64,000 nucleotides of DNA, taken from positions 1 through 64,000 of the forward strand of contig NZ_JAGTPK010000019.1 in the NCBI RefSeq assembly GCF_021147775.1, written 5' to 3'. The notes beneath the pieces are model-generated. The model was not told the DNA's origin, searched no databases, and saw nothing but the letters and a program-made list of their open reading frames with translations. Below, piece by piece: positions 35,099-43,759 of this stretch (within the stretch, counting starts at the first letter, position 1; every line of letters starts with the position of its first letter). The translations under genes were made by a program, and so were the position numbers. The stretch is from Pseudomonas californiensis. Its GTDB lineage: Bacteria; Pseudomonadota; Gammaproteobacteria; Pseudomonadales; Pseudomonadaceae.

Positions 35099-36540
35099 GT
35101 CGCCACCCAGAACACCAGGCAAAACAGGATGCCGACCACAATACTGACGCGATCACGAATGGCAAATACCACCGGGTCGTCGTGCATCTCTCCGCGATGG
35201 GTGAGCATCCAGACTCGCGTTATCCAGAACAACAGCAACGGACAACCCAACCAGATCACCTGGGGATTGCTATACAGCGCTGTGGTAAGTCCATCGTGGA
35301 TGTACAAGGCCAGAACCATGACCGACAAATAACCGGACGCAGCGCCGAGCGATGAAATCATCTCGAGGTCGCCAGGGTAGTAGCCTCGTCCCCGGGTTTT
35401 CTTTGTCAGGCCCTGGGTCCTTGCTTCGCGCAGTTCAGCGTAGCGTTTGACCAGCGCCAGACTGAGGAAGATGAACATCGAGAATGCCAGAATCCAGAAC
35501 GTCAGCGGCTGCTGGAACGCCGCAGCACCGGCAATGATGCGCACGGTGTAGAGCATCGCCAGGGCTATTACATCCACCGCCATCTGGCGCTTGAGTGACA
35601 GAGAGTACGCCAGGGTCAGGATGTAATACGCTGCCAGCACAGCAGAAAACTGGATGGGCAACAGCCACAAGGAGCCTGCAAAGGTAACCAGCAACAACAG
35701 CGGGAAAACCATCAGCCCGAACCGGATGGACAGCCGCCCCGAGGCGAATGGCCGATTACGTTTGGTCTTGTGATGACGATCATCCGCCAGATCCAGCAAG
35801 TCGTTGAGCAGATAGACACTGGACGCGCATAAACCGAAAAACAGAAAACCAAGAATCCCTTGCCACAACAGCAACGGATTGGTGAGCTGATGGGAGGCCA
35901 GCAATGGGACGAAAATCAGTACGTTTTTCATCCATTGGTGAAGACGCAAGGCTTTCAGCCAATCCTTGGGACCGGACACGTTGGACTGGATAACTTGTGC
36001 GACATTGCCTTGGGCACGCGCTTTTCTTTCAACCCCGGACTCCGGATTGACGACATAGGCGTTACGCGCGGCAGCCCAGACTTTCATGTCGTCATGGGAG
36101 TTGCCCATGTAGTCGAAACCCTTTTCACCGAAATGCTCGATCAACAGGTCACGTTTGCAGTGCGAGGACAAGTTTCGTTCACTGTCGCTGGCCATGACGC
36201 AGTCGAATAATTGCAGATGTACAGCAATCCGTTCGGCCAACGTGTGATGACTTGCTGTAGCCAATACCACCTGCCGACCCAGCTTGCGTTCCGTATTGAT
36301 GAACTCGATAACTTGCGGGTCATAAGGCAGGACACTGACATCAATGTCCGTTGCCAGAGCCAGGCCTTCTTTTAATGTAGCTTTGCTCTTCGTTAGCCAG
36401 CCAAGAGGTTTGAGACATTGCAGGGGCTGGCTGCGCAAAAAGGCCATGCCGGTTTCCAACAAAAGATCGGAGCGCAGCAGGGTACCGTCAAGGTCAATTA
36501 CGAGTGGTACTGGCTGTGGGAGCGGGGCTGTCACTGACAC
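35095..36540 (-). CDS. HAD phosphatase-UbiA prenyltransferase fusion (polyprenyl-phosphate phosphoribosyl transfer)
   Basis: A 481-aa two-domain protein. Residues 1 to about 190 are a HAD hydrolase: DLDGT with nucleophile Asp16, the TASHH motif, and GNSHDDMKVW as the distal acidic motif. From about 195 it is a UbiA-type membrane prenyltransferase with YLLNDLLDLADDRHHKTKRNRP, matching the NDxxDxxxDRxHPTKRxRP motif of Rv3806c, and about nine spans. Rv3806c moves phosphoribose from PRPP to decaprenyl phosphate, and a phosphatase then removes the 5-phosphate; the fusion would do both steps. It is the first gene of the minus-strand operon and supplies the DprE1 substrate. Confidence 0.83.
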   Translation of the reverse strand: MSVTAPLPQPVPLVIDLDGTLLRSDLLLETGMAFLRSQPLQCLKPLGWLTKSKATLKEGLALATDIDVSVLPYDPQVIEFINTERKLGRQVVLATASHHTLAERIAVHLQLFDCVMASDSERNLSSHCKRDLLIEHFGEKGFDYMGNSHDDMKVWAAARNAYVVNPESGVERKARAQGNVAQVIQSNVSGPKDWLKALRLHQWMKNVLIFVPLLASHQLTNPLLLWQGILGFLFFGLCASSVYLLNDLLDLADDRHHKTKRNRPFASGRLSIRFGLMVFPLLLLVTFAGSLWLLPIQFSAVLAAYYILTLAYSLSLKRQMAVDVIALAMLYTVRIIAGAAAFQQPLTFWILAFSMFIFLSLALVKRYAELREARTQGLTKKTRGRGYYPGDLEMISSLGAASGYLSVMVLALYIHDGLTTALYSNPQVIWLGCPLLLFWITRVWMLTHRGEMHDDPVVFAIRDRVSIVVGILFCLVFWVAT

Positions 36541-37240
36541 TCTTCCCTAATGCTGAGTCGGTGAGTCCGCTCAGGTAGGCTGAATAAAAAACGCAGCAAA
36601 GTAGACCACAGGCAGACAGTGGACTGCGTGCCACCGAACCACTTGCGTTTGTGCACTAAATCAAAAAAGCGCGGCATTCTCTCATAGCTGTGACCTGCTG
36701 AACCAACTGAATATCCAGCGATATGCGCAACATGAACGCCTTGCAGGGGGTGCCAGAAGGGTTTGAACTGTCGCGCTTGCCTGCAGGTTTTGATCATTGT
36801 TTATGTACAGTCATCGGTCTGCAGATCGAGATGGCTGATAGTGAGCGTATTGCGCAGGCCATTGCTCGGGCGCTTTTAAAAGCGCCCCTCCGCACTCGCC
36901 CTGGCGCATAGTTTCCCCGGTGCTTGCATCAGATATTGGCGAACCTGCGCGATGCCATTTTGCACAGGTGGGCGGGGCAGGGATATCTGCTCCGGCTGGA
37001 GCCCGGAAGATTTTCTGTCGATGTCCGGAGCTCTTGCACTTCGCAATTATTTTGGGGCTGGCAAAGGCGGTGCGTGGTTTTTTTCACGGCATTGTGTACA
37101 AAAATTGATCAATCATTGCGCTAATGGATTTAAATCTTGAAAAAGTGATTTAGTTCGCAGCATATGCGCCAAGGCGCTCGCTTTAGGCTGCTCCATCGTT
37201 TAATCTGCGCTCGTAGGTTGTGAAGCAAATGCCAAAAATT
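36541..37240. other. Intergenic region with no recognised gene
   Basis: About 700 bp between the arabinose-type operon and a terminator. It must hold the promoter of the leftward operon. Short open frames exist on both strands, but they overlap in several registers and show no family resemblance. Because a strong terminator follows at 37241, a small plus-strand transcript is possible, though no promoter or known RNA fold was recognised. Confidence 0.4.
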
Positions 37241-37274
37241 AAACCCCGTCTTTCCCAGGAAGATGGGGTTTTTT
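37241..37274 (+). terminator. Rho-independent terminator
   Basis: AAACCCCGTCTT pairs with AAGATGGGGTTT (one G-T wobble) across an 8-nt or shorter loop, with a T-run after it. No gene that it would end is evident on the plus strand; an A/T-rich tail on the other side allows action in both directions. Confidence 0.7.
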
Positions 37275-37479
37275 GCTTTCCGGGAATCGAAAGTCACCGG
37301 CAAAGGCCCGTTTTGTAAGGGGCCGTGGCATTAACCATCGCGTGTTGACCCGCTATCGGTTCAGGCGCCGGGTGCAAGCCGGACGTTGTCCGGCTGTGCA
37401 AATCGGGTTCGATTATTGGAAGCATCAGCTTCGGTTTACGATGCAGTCCTTTATGACAGGAGTGCATGCCGATGAAACC

Positions 37480-37791
37480 ATGGGCATGACAGGGATTGTG
37501 GCAACGGTTTCAGGCTGCGGTGCGTTCAAGACCCTGAATGACGAGAAGGGCGCCGCCGACGATCTGGCGCGCTGGCAATCCAATTGTTATTCGATCCCCC
37601 GTGCCTACAGTGGTGCGTCATATCAATTCTGTAACCTCAATCCTCCTCCGCGCTCCGGGCCACACTGGGATGCGCTGACGGTTGCAACCGATCTTGCACT
37701 GTCTGGTATTGCCGACACATTACTGCTGCCCTACACGCGCTACTCGCAGTACCGGCACGGTGATATCAAAGTTCGGCGCAAGCCATATTGA
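37480..37791 (+). CDS. YceK/YidQ-like lipoprotein
   Basis: A small predicted lipoprotein of about 103 aa. SIPRAYSGASYQFCNLN and DLALSGIADTLLLPYTRYSQ are the hallmark segments of the YceK/YidQ family, in which the second marks membrane-proximal loops. TVSGC serves as a lipobox. The start is uncertain: ATG 37480 gives only a short hydrophobic leader without positive residues, whereas ATG 37472 (MKPWA), with AGGAG 9 nt upstream, would supply the missing charged start but is in another frame and meets a stop at once. A 1-nt frameshift in the leader is therefore possible. Confidence 0.6.
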   Translation: MGMTGIVATVSGCGAFKTLNDEKGAADDLARWQSNCYSIPRAYSGASYQFCNLNPPPRSGPHWDALTVATDLALSGIADTLLLPYTRYSQYRHGDIKVRRKPY

Positions 37792-37920
37792 TATAAGGCC
37801 GCTCATCGACTTTTTTACGGGTAAATGTAAGTGCAAGTAACAATACTGTAAGCAGATCATTACAATGCCAGCGCTTTGACGGTGCGCATTTTTTATCGTG
37901 CTTGCAAGAGGGATTTTTCA

Positions 37921-38790
37921 GTGGCAACTATTACGTATCACCAGCCTGCCGATGCGGCTTTTTTTCAAGGCTTCAGCGGAACGCTCGGCCTGATCAGTGC
38001 CAGCAGTACGCTTATTGTGACCGGAAGCGGTCCTTACAGCGCTGCGGTCAGTGGCATTTTCAGCCCTACCGGTTCGGGGATAGCCAACAGCATTACGTAT
38101 TCCTATGACAATACGCCTTATGTCACGTTTTCCGGGTTCACCATCAGCGCCACCAATACCTACGCGGCTTCAACGCTGTTCAAAGGCAATGACGTGATCA
38201 ATGGCTCTGCGGGCAATGACACGTTTTATGCGTCTCTGGGCAATGATGACTATAACGGCGGCACGGGTCGGGACACGCTCGATTACGGCGTTCTCAAGAG
38301 TGATGTCACTGTTGCTGCCAGCGGGACGGGTTATCTCGCGACTGTTGCCGGCAAGACCGACGCCATCAACAACGTCGAGCGTCTGGCCTTCACCGACGGC
38401 ACGTTGGCTCTGGATGTAAAAGCTGGCCAGACCTCTGGTTCGGTTTATCGCCTTTATCAGGCAGCACTCGACCGCAAGCCGGATGCAGGCGGACTCAAGT
38501 TCTGGGTCAGTCAGGTTGATCAGGGCGCCAGCATCGCAGACGTCGCCATGGGGTTTGTACAGAGCAACGAGTTCCGTACGCTGAACCCGGCAAGCGATAC
38601 CCCTTCATTGCTCAAAAGCTATTATCAGAATGTACTGCACCGCCCGGCCGACGCCGAGGGTTTGGCCTTCTGGAGCAACCAGGCTGCGGGTGGCATGCCT
38701 TCCCACGAAATTCTGGTGGCATTCGCTGAAAGCAACGAAAACCTTGGTAACACTGCAGCCGCCACCAAGAACGGTATCTGGTTGGGATAA
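37921..38790 (+). CDS. DUF4214-containing RTX-type secreted protein
   Basis: A 290-aa, cysteine-free protein without signal peptide. After an N-terminal beta-rich part (about 1-85) come a short RTX segment (NGSAGNDTFYASLGNDDYNGGTG, here split around residue 95-120), then DTLDYGVLKSDV and the DGTLALDVKAGQT linker, and two DUF4214 units (ALDRKPDAGGLKFW and VLHRPADAEGLAFW). It ends NGIWLG, shared with the proteins at 43.8-45.2 kb and 45.3-46.2 kb. This layout and the missing leader fit a type I secretion substrate. The GTG start follows GAGGGA; an upstream TTG in frame is less likely. A role on the cell surface or in the S-layer is inferred. Confidence 0.75.
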   Translation: MATITYHQPADAAFFQGFSGTLGLISASSTLIVTGSGPYSAAVSGIFSPTGSGIANSITYSYDNTPYVTFSGFTISATNTYAASTLFKGNDVINGSAGNDTFYASLGNDDYNGGTGRDTLDYGVLKSDVTVAASGTGYLATVAGKTDAINNVERLAFTDGTLALDVKAGQTSGSVYRLYQAALDRKPDAGGLKFWVSQVDQGASIADVAMGFVQSNEFRTLNPASDTPSLLKSYYQNVLHRPADAEGLAFWSNQAAGGMPSHEILVAFAESNENLGNTAAATKNGIWLG

Positions 38791-39023
38791 CGGTTCTGTG
38801 ATTGCTGTACGAGCGCCCTGAGTGGCGCTCGACATTGTTCGCCACGCATCCTGGTTCAGTCATCTCCAGACGCGAAACTGTTCGCGAATAATGATGATTC
38901 GGTGTGTCTGAGGACTGCGGCAGATGAGCCTTTGCAGCTCCAGGTTTGGTCTTCTGGCAGGTCCGGCAAGCATGTTATGTTTGCAGCCATTTTTCCTTCC
39001 TCTACCGGATCGTTATTACCTAT

Positions 39024-39953
39024 ATGTCTGATGCTCCCGTTCTGATCACCGGCGGTGCCGGTTTCATTGGCTCGCACCTCGCTGACGCGCTACTCGCCAA
39101 GGGCTACGCGGTGCGCATCCTCGACGACTTGTCCACGGGCAAGCGCAGCAACCTGGCGCTGGACAACCCGCGTGTCGAACTGATTCAGGGCGATGTTGCC
39201 GATGCGGCGCTGGTGTTGCGTGCCGCCCAGGGCTGTCAGGCCGTCGTGCATCTGGCGGCAGTGGCTTCGGTTCAAGCTTCTGTAGACGACCCGGTGCGGA
39301 CTCACCAGAGCAATTTTGTCGGCACACTGAATGTCTGCGAGGCCATGCGCCTGTCGGGTATCAAACGCGTGGTGTTCGCCTCAAGCGCTGCTGTCTACGG
39401 CAACAATGGCGAGGGTCAGGCCATCAGCGAAGAGACACCCAAGTCGCCGCTGACGCCTTATGCTTCGGACAAGCTTTCCAGCGAACACTACCTCGACTTC
39501 TACCGCCGTCAGCATGCGCTGGAGCCGGTGATCTTTCGCTTTTTCAATATCTTCGGCCCGCGCCAGGATCCTTCTTCACCTTATTCAGGGGTGATCAGCA
39601 TTTTTTCCGAGCGTGCCGAGAAAGGTTTGCCGATTGCCGTATTCGGTGATGGCGAGCAGACCCGGGACTTTTTCTATGTTGGCGATCTGGTCAAGCTGCT
39701 GACTCAGGCGCTGGAGCGGGTCGAGGTGGAGGAGGGTGCGATCAACGTTGGGCTGAATCAGACCACATCGCTCAATCAACTGTTGTCAGCGCTGAAGCAG
39801 GTCGTCGGGGGCTTGCCGCACGTTTCTTATCAGTCTGCGCGCGCCGGGGACATCAAGCATTCACGCGCCGATAACCAGCGTTTGCTGGAGCGTTTCGTAC
39901 TGGCCGAGCCGACGCCTCTGGGTGTCGGGCTGGCCAAGTTGCTGGGGCGCTGA
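39024..39953 (+). CDS. NAD-dependent UDP-sugar 4-epimerase-like protein
   Basis: An extended SDR of 309 aa acting on a nucleotide sugar. The cofactor motif is LITGGAGFIGSHLADALL (about 7-24), the substrate Ser is in FASSAAVYG and the catalytic pair in YASDKLSSEHY. IFRFFNIFGPRQDPSSPYSGVISIF is typical of GalE/WbpP-type 4-epimerases. The start at 39024 is chosen because translation from earlier codons adds 26 residues that are not part of the fold. It may supply a galactose- or GalNAc-type sugar to the surface polysaccharides; the substrate is not certain. It is convergent with the acyltransferase gene. Confidence 0.83.
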   Translation: MSDAPVLITGGAGFIGSHLADALLAKGYAVRILDDLSTGKRSNLALDNPRVELIQGDVADAALVLRAAQGCQAVVHLAAVASVQASVDDPVRTHQSNFVGTLNVCEAMRLSGIKRVVFASSAAVYGNNGEGQAISEETPKSPLTPYASDKLSSEHYLDFYRRQHALEPVIFRFFNIFGPRQDPSSPYSGVISIFSERAEKGLPIAVFGDGEQTRDFFYVGDLVKLLTQALERVEVEEGAINVGLNQTTSLNQLLSALKQVVGGLPHVSYQSARAGDIKHSRADNQRLLERFVLAEPTPLGVGLAKLLGR

Positions 39954-39990
39954 CGCGCCGCCTTTTGCGGGCAACGTCTATCAAGCGGGT

Positions 39991-41091
39991 TCACTGCCGG
40001 GGTTGCCCGGCAATGGCGCATGAATTGCCAAGGCGCATCGCCGGTTGCTCTATATAACGGTAGGTCAGCGCCGAGACAAGGATCGTTCCGGCCAGCGAGG
40101 TCAGCATGTACGCTCCGGTCGGCCATTGTTGCAGCCAGCCGATATTGCCGACCTGTACCAGCCACGACAGGGAATAGAACACCACAGGATGGAACAGGTA
40201 CAGCGAATAACTGATGGTTCCCAGCCATACGAGCCAGGCGGGCTTCAGCTTGCCGTAGATAGCCAGGCCTGCAAATGCCGCCAACCCCAAGGCATAGGGG
40301 ACGAAGAAGTGCAGCACCTTGATTTCGGGCGTGACCAACAGGTAGTAGCTTGTCGCGACAGCTGCCATCAGTAACCACACAGCGATGTAGCCGAATACCG
40401 ATAGCCGGACAAACCAGGGCATGGGTGTCCCGTCATACCAGATGCGAAACAGCGCCCCCCAGAACATCACCCCCAGATGCAGCACAAGCATTGCCGCTGC
40501 AGGTGGAAGCGAGAGCGCAACTGGCTTGCCGATAAACGCCAGGACGATGGGTAGCAGACACATCGCGCTCAGCAGCAATACCAGCGCAGTGAGCACTGCA
40601 GCGGAGCGCAGTATGCGAAGGGAAAACAGCACGATGCACAGCGCGTAGAACGCCAGCTCGGTTTGCAGCGTCCAGTATTGGCCCTGTATGGAGGGCATGC
40701 CCAGGGCTTCCTGGATCATCGTGAAGTTCAGCAGGATTGCTGTCAGAGAAATTTCCTTTCCCCAGAGGTACCAGAACGTGACCAGACCGAATGGGATGGA
40801 AAACCAGTAGATGGGATATAGCCGGAACAGGCGTTTTATGAGGAATTGACGGCATGATCCAGCGTGATCGGCCCGCAGGCTCGAAGGGATCACGAAGCCG
40901 CTGATGGCAAAGAAGATCACCACGCCGATCCTGCCGAAATCGGCCAGCCAGGCAATGTCGTGCAGACGATCCTGAATCGACGGTGCCGCAATAAGAACAA
41001 AATGCTCGCTGGTGTGCATCCATATCACTAACAGCGCAGCGACCGCACGCAGACAATCGATGTGCGCAAAACGCGTACTGTGTACGTTCAT
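39991..41091 (-). CDS. Acyltransferase 3 family membrane protein (second copy)
   Basis: A 366-aa membrane O-acyltransferase. It begins RFAHIDCLRAVAALLVIWMHTSEHF, has the RLFRLYPIYWFSIPF motif after span 3 and about ten spans, and ends WLGTISYSLYLFHPVVFY...YRYIEQPAMRLG. It is only distantly similar to the copy at 27.2 kb. It lies between the epimerase and rmd, so it probably decorates the rhamnose-based polysaccharide. It has its own 126-bp upstream spacer, which also holds the rmd terminator. Confidence 0.85.
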   Translation of the reverse strand: MNVHSTRFAHIDCLRAVAALLVIWMHTSEHFVLIAAPSIQDRLHDIAWLADFGRIGVVIFFAISGFVIPSSLRADHAGSCRQFLIKRLFRLYPIYWFSIPFGLVTFWYLWGKEISLTAILLNFTMIQEALGMPSIQGQYWTLQTELAFYALCIVLFSLRILRSAAVLTALVLLLSAMCLLPIVLAFIGKPVALSLPPAAAMLVLHLGVMFWGALFRIWYDGTPMPWFVRLSVFGYIAVWLLMAAVATSYYLLVTPEIKVLHFFVPYALGLAAFAGLAIYGKLKPAWLVWLGTISYSLYLFHPVVFYSLSWLVQVGNIGWLQQWPTGAYMLTSLAGTILVSALTYRYIEQPAMRLGNSCAIAGQPRQ

Positions 41092-41175
41092 TCCAATGCA
41101 TCCCTGATTGTCGGACGTGTTTTGTGCGCAGTGTATCCGGGTTGTATCAAATCGTTAACAAGTCTTTGGCAGACG

Positions 41176-41203
41176 AAAAAAAACACCCCGCAGGGTGTTT
41201 TTC
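41176..41203 (-). terminator. Rho-independent terminator of rmd
   Basis: Read on the minus strand, AAAACACCC and GGGTGTTTT form a 9-bp stem with a short loop followed by a run of eight T, 15 bp after the rmd stop codon. Confidence 0.85.
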
Positions 41204-41217
41204 AAGACCGCGGTGAC

Positions 41218-42174
41218 TTATTCGACGGCTACCTGGTCACGCCAGTAAGCAAGCAATTGCCCCAGCGTCGTGTGCAAATCAATCGACGGTTGCCAGCCTG
41301 TGGTGTCGCGCATTGCGCCGGTGTCGCCGGTTGCAGTGGCGATGTCTGATGGGCGCATCCGCTCAGGGTCTTGAATGACGCTGATATCTGCGCTGCTCAT
41401 GGCCAGCATTTCGTCAAGAATGCCGCGAATCTGGCGCGGCTTTCCGGAGCAGATGTTGAAGCATCGAGGGTATTGGCTATCGAGCTGTGACAGTTTCAGC
41501 AGTTTCACATAAGCGTCGCAGACATCGGCCACATCAAGAAAGTCGCGGCTGGCTTCCAGGTTGCCGACTTTCAGGCTCGGTTCCTGTTTTCCAGCTTCGA
41601 TCAGGGCGATCTGACGGGCAAATGAGGCGGTGACAAAATCGGCCGACTGCTGTGCACCGATGTGGTTGAACGGTCGAACGATCACGCCGGGCTGACCCTG
41701 ACGAAAGTATTCGTTGAACGCGGCTTCGGCGGCCAGTTTGCTGGCCGCATAGGGGTTGAGCGGCTGACAAAGAGTGTCCTCGCGCAACGCTACGCCCTTT
41801 TTGAAACTGGCGCCGTAGACTTCCGAGGAACTGACGAATAATACGAATGCGTTCGGTGCGCGATTACGCAGCGCTTGCAGCAGATTGACGCTGCCAATCA
41901 CGTTGGTCTGCCAGGTCAGCACGGGCTCCTTGAAACTCATGGGTACGCTGGTAATGGCAGCGAGGTGTACCACATGAGTGGGTGCAGCTTCGGTGATGGC
42001 TTGCTCAAGAGCGTTGGCGTCGCGAATGTCGCATTGCACGGATTGGTCGGCATGTTGCGGCGTTGGTGAGGACGAGCTTGTCAGGGCGATGACATGCTGC
42101 CCGGCCTGCTGCAAAATCTTGCAGAGAATTTGCCCAACAAAACCGTTGGCGCCCGTGATGAGTATGCGTTGCAT
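41218..42174 (-). CDS. rmd: GDP-6-deoxy-D-lyxo-4-hexulose reductase
   Basis: Reduces the Gmd product to GDP-D-rhamnose, the building block of the common (A-band) polysaccharide. The 318-aa SDR has MQRILITGANGFVGQILCKIL, Ser in VSSSEVYG and NPYAASKLAAEA with Tyr-x3-Lys. Long stretches match P. aeruginosa Rmd: RPFNHIGAQQSADFV, KVGNLEASRDFLDVADVC, FNICSGK, QDPERMRPSD. It is separated from gmd by 28 kb, whereas in P. aeruginosa the two genes are adjacent. It follows the glycosyltransferase gene at 42300 on the same strand. Confidence 0.88.
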   Translation of the reverse strand: MQRILITGANGFVGQILCKILQQAGQHVIALTSSSSPTPQHADQSVQCDIRDANALEQAITEAAPTHVVHLAAITSVPMSFKEPVLTWQTNVIGSVNLLQALRNRAPNAFVLFVSSSEVYGASFKKGVALREDTLCQPLNPYAASKLAAEAAFNEYFRQGQPGVIVRPFNHIGAQQSADFVTASFARQIALIEAGKQEPSLKVGNLEASRDFLDVADVCDAYVKLLKLSQLDSQYPRCFNICSGKPRQIRGILDEMLAMSSADISVIQDPERMRPSDIATATGDTGAMRDTTGWQPSIDLHTTLGQLLAYWRDQVAVE

Positions 42175-42299
42175 GGTCAGAATTTCCTTGATGGCCGAGG
42201 CGCAAGCGAGCGATCCTGGCAGTCCTGCGAATAGACAGTCTTTGCCAGCATAGGTGCCTGCGCACAGCCAGATTTTAGGTCAGTGCAGTGCGATCGGGT

Positions 42300-43466
42300 T
42301 CAGTCGACGAGCCGATAGATATCCAGCGTCTCTTTCGCGCAGCGTTTCCAGGAAAACTCCTGGGCCCGCAGCAGACCTGCTGCTGCGACCTCATTGCGCG
42401 ATGCTTCATCGTTCAGCAGGTCGCTCAAGTGTGCCGCCAGCTGCTCGTCGTTGCCGCGATCGACCAGACGAGCGCTGCCCTGGGCGAATTCAGACATTGA
42501 CGTATCCGCTGTGCAGATCGACGCCACCCCGCATTGCATGGCCTCAAGCAAAGGCAGGCCGAACCCCTCGTACAGGGATGGGTAAGTAAATACCGCCGCG
42601 CCTGCATACAGAGTCGGCAGATCCTGACTTGGGACGAACGACAGTTGGCGCAGGCCATGGCTGATTTCCAGCGTTCTGATACGTTCGTTGAGTTCCTGAT
42701 TATGCCAACCTGGCGCACCGGCCAGCACCAGCGGGAACTCCTTGCGTAACTCTTCTGGCAGGCGGCACCAGGCATTGATAAGAGTATCGACGCCCTTGCG
42801 TGGCTCCAGCGTGCCGACGAATAGCACGTAGCGACCATGCTGCAGACCATACTGCTCGAGTTTCGCGCGGGTCTGTACCTCGCTTTGTGGTCTGTAGCTT
42901 TCGGCTGCCCCCAGATAAACCGTATGTACACGGTCAGCGCCCACGCCAAAATCACTGATCAGCTCGTCACGGATGATGTCCGAATCAGTAATTAGGAAAT
43001 CCGCACGTTCAAGGGTCTTGGGTAATTGCGCGCAAAGCCATTCCACACGTTTCTGTGGGTGGAACTGTGGGTAATGGACGAACGAGAGGTCATGAATGGT
43101 GGCGACACTCTTGCCTGCATAAGCTTTGAGAATAAAGTTGGGTTCGTGATAGACGTGGTTGCGAAACCGTCCTGCGTTCATCTTCAATTGAGTGCTGCGC
43201 AGTATTTCTCTGGCGCGGTAGGCGAACGTCCAACTGCGCAACAATGTGCGCAGCTGCGAAGAAGACGAAGGCGTGCCGGGAGCGTATTGGGCGCTGGAGC
43301 TGATGCAGTTGGCGATGGCTTGCTCAGCCGTGTAGTGACGCGAACCAATAAAGCAGTCGATATCCTCGATCTCATCGTCTCGCAGCTGTTCGATCAGGTT
43401 GAATGTGTAGTTGCCTATGCCGGTAAGCGGAGGGATGAGAGATTCGGCGTTGAGCAATAGCTTCAT
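42300..43466 (-). CDS. Family 4 glycosyltransferase, WbpY/WbpX-like
   Basis: A 388-aa cytoplasmic rhamnosyl- or mannosyltransferase candidate. It starts MKLLLNAESLIPPLTGIGNYTFNL, the usual start of this group, so the ATG at 43466 is preferred over one 13 codons earlier. Donor-domain motifs are VLFVGTLEPRKGVDTLINAW and YPSLYEGFGLPLLEAMQCGVASI with the two conserved Glu. It is probably co-transcribed with rmd, which supplies GDP-D-rhamnose. With the genes at 6.3 and 13.5 kb it would complete a WbpX/Y/Z-like trio. Confidence 0.85.
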   Translation of the reverse strand: MKLLLNAESLIPPLTGIGNYTFNLIEQLRDDEIEDIDCFIGSRHYTAEQAIANCISSSAQYAPGTPSSSSQLRTLLRSWTFAYRAREILRSTQLKMNAGRFRNHVYHEPNFILKAYAGKSVATIHDLSFVHYPQFHPQKRVEWLCAQLPKTLERADFLITDSDIIRDELISDFGVGADRVHTVYLGAAESYRPQSEVQTRAKLEQYGLQHGRYVLFVGTLEPRKGVDTLINAWCRLPEELRKEFPLVLAGAPGWHNQELNERIRTLEISHGLRQLSFVPSQDLPTLYAGAAVFTYPSLYEGFGLPLLEAMQCGVASICTADTSMSEFAQGSARLVDRGNDEQLAAHLSDLLNDEASRNEVAAAGLLRAQEFSWKRCAKETLDIYRLVD

Positions 43467-43759
43467 GAAGTAGAGCTTACCTGTCTGCGCCAGCGCGGCG
43501 ATCAATCTATGAGTTGAATGTGGTGCGGCTTGCCATTATCAGACAAGTAACGCGAGAGCCGAGTTTAACAGGGACTGCTGAACGATAAGGCAAAATGGCT
43601 TGGAACGTTGGAAAAGCGCCTTATCACTGCATGGTGTTTCCCCGTTGCAGTCGTTACGTCAACTGGACGTCCTTACCGTTTATCAGGCCGAAACAGGAGC
43701 CATGCCTGCACGGCTGGTCATTTCGCTCAAGATTCAGTTGAGCGCAACTGAAGGCCGCC

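Noticed and set aside
36531..37140. Several 60-90 codon frames between the HAD-UbiA gene and the terminator
   Set aside because: They overlap in many registers, lack ribosome sites and show no family likeness; the segment is better left as unassigned.
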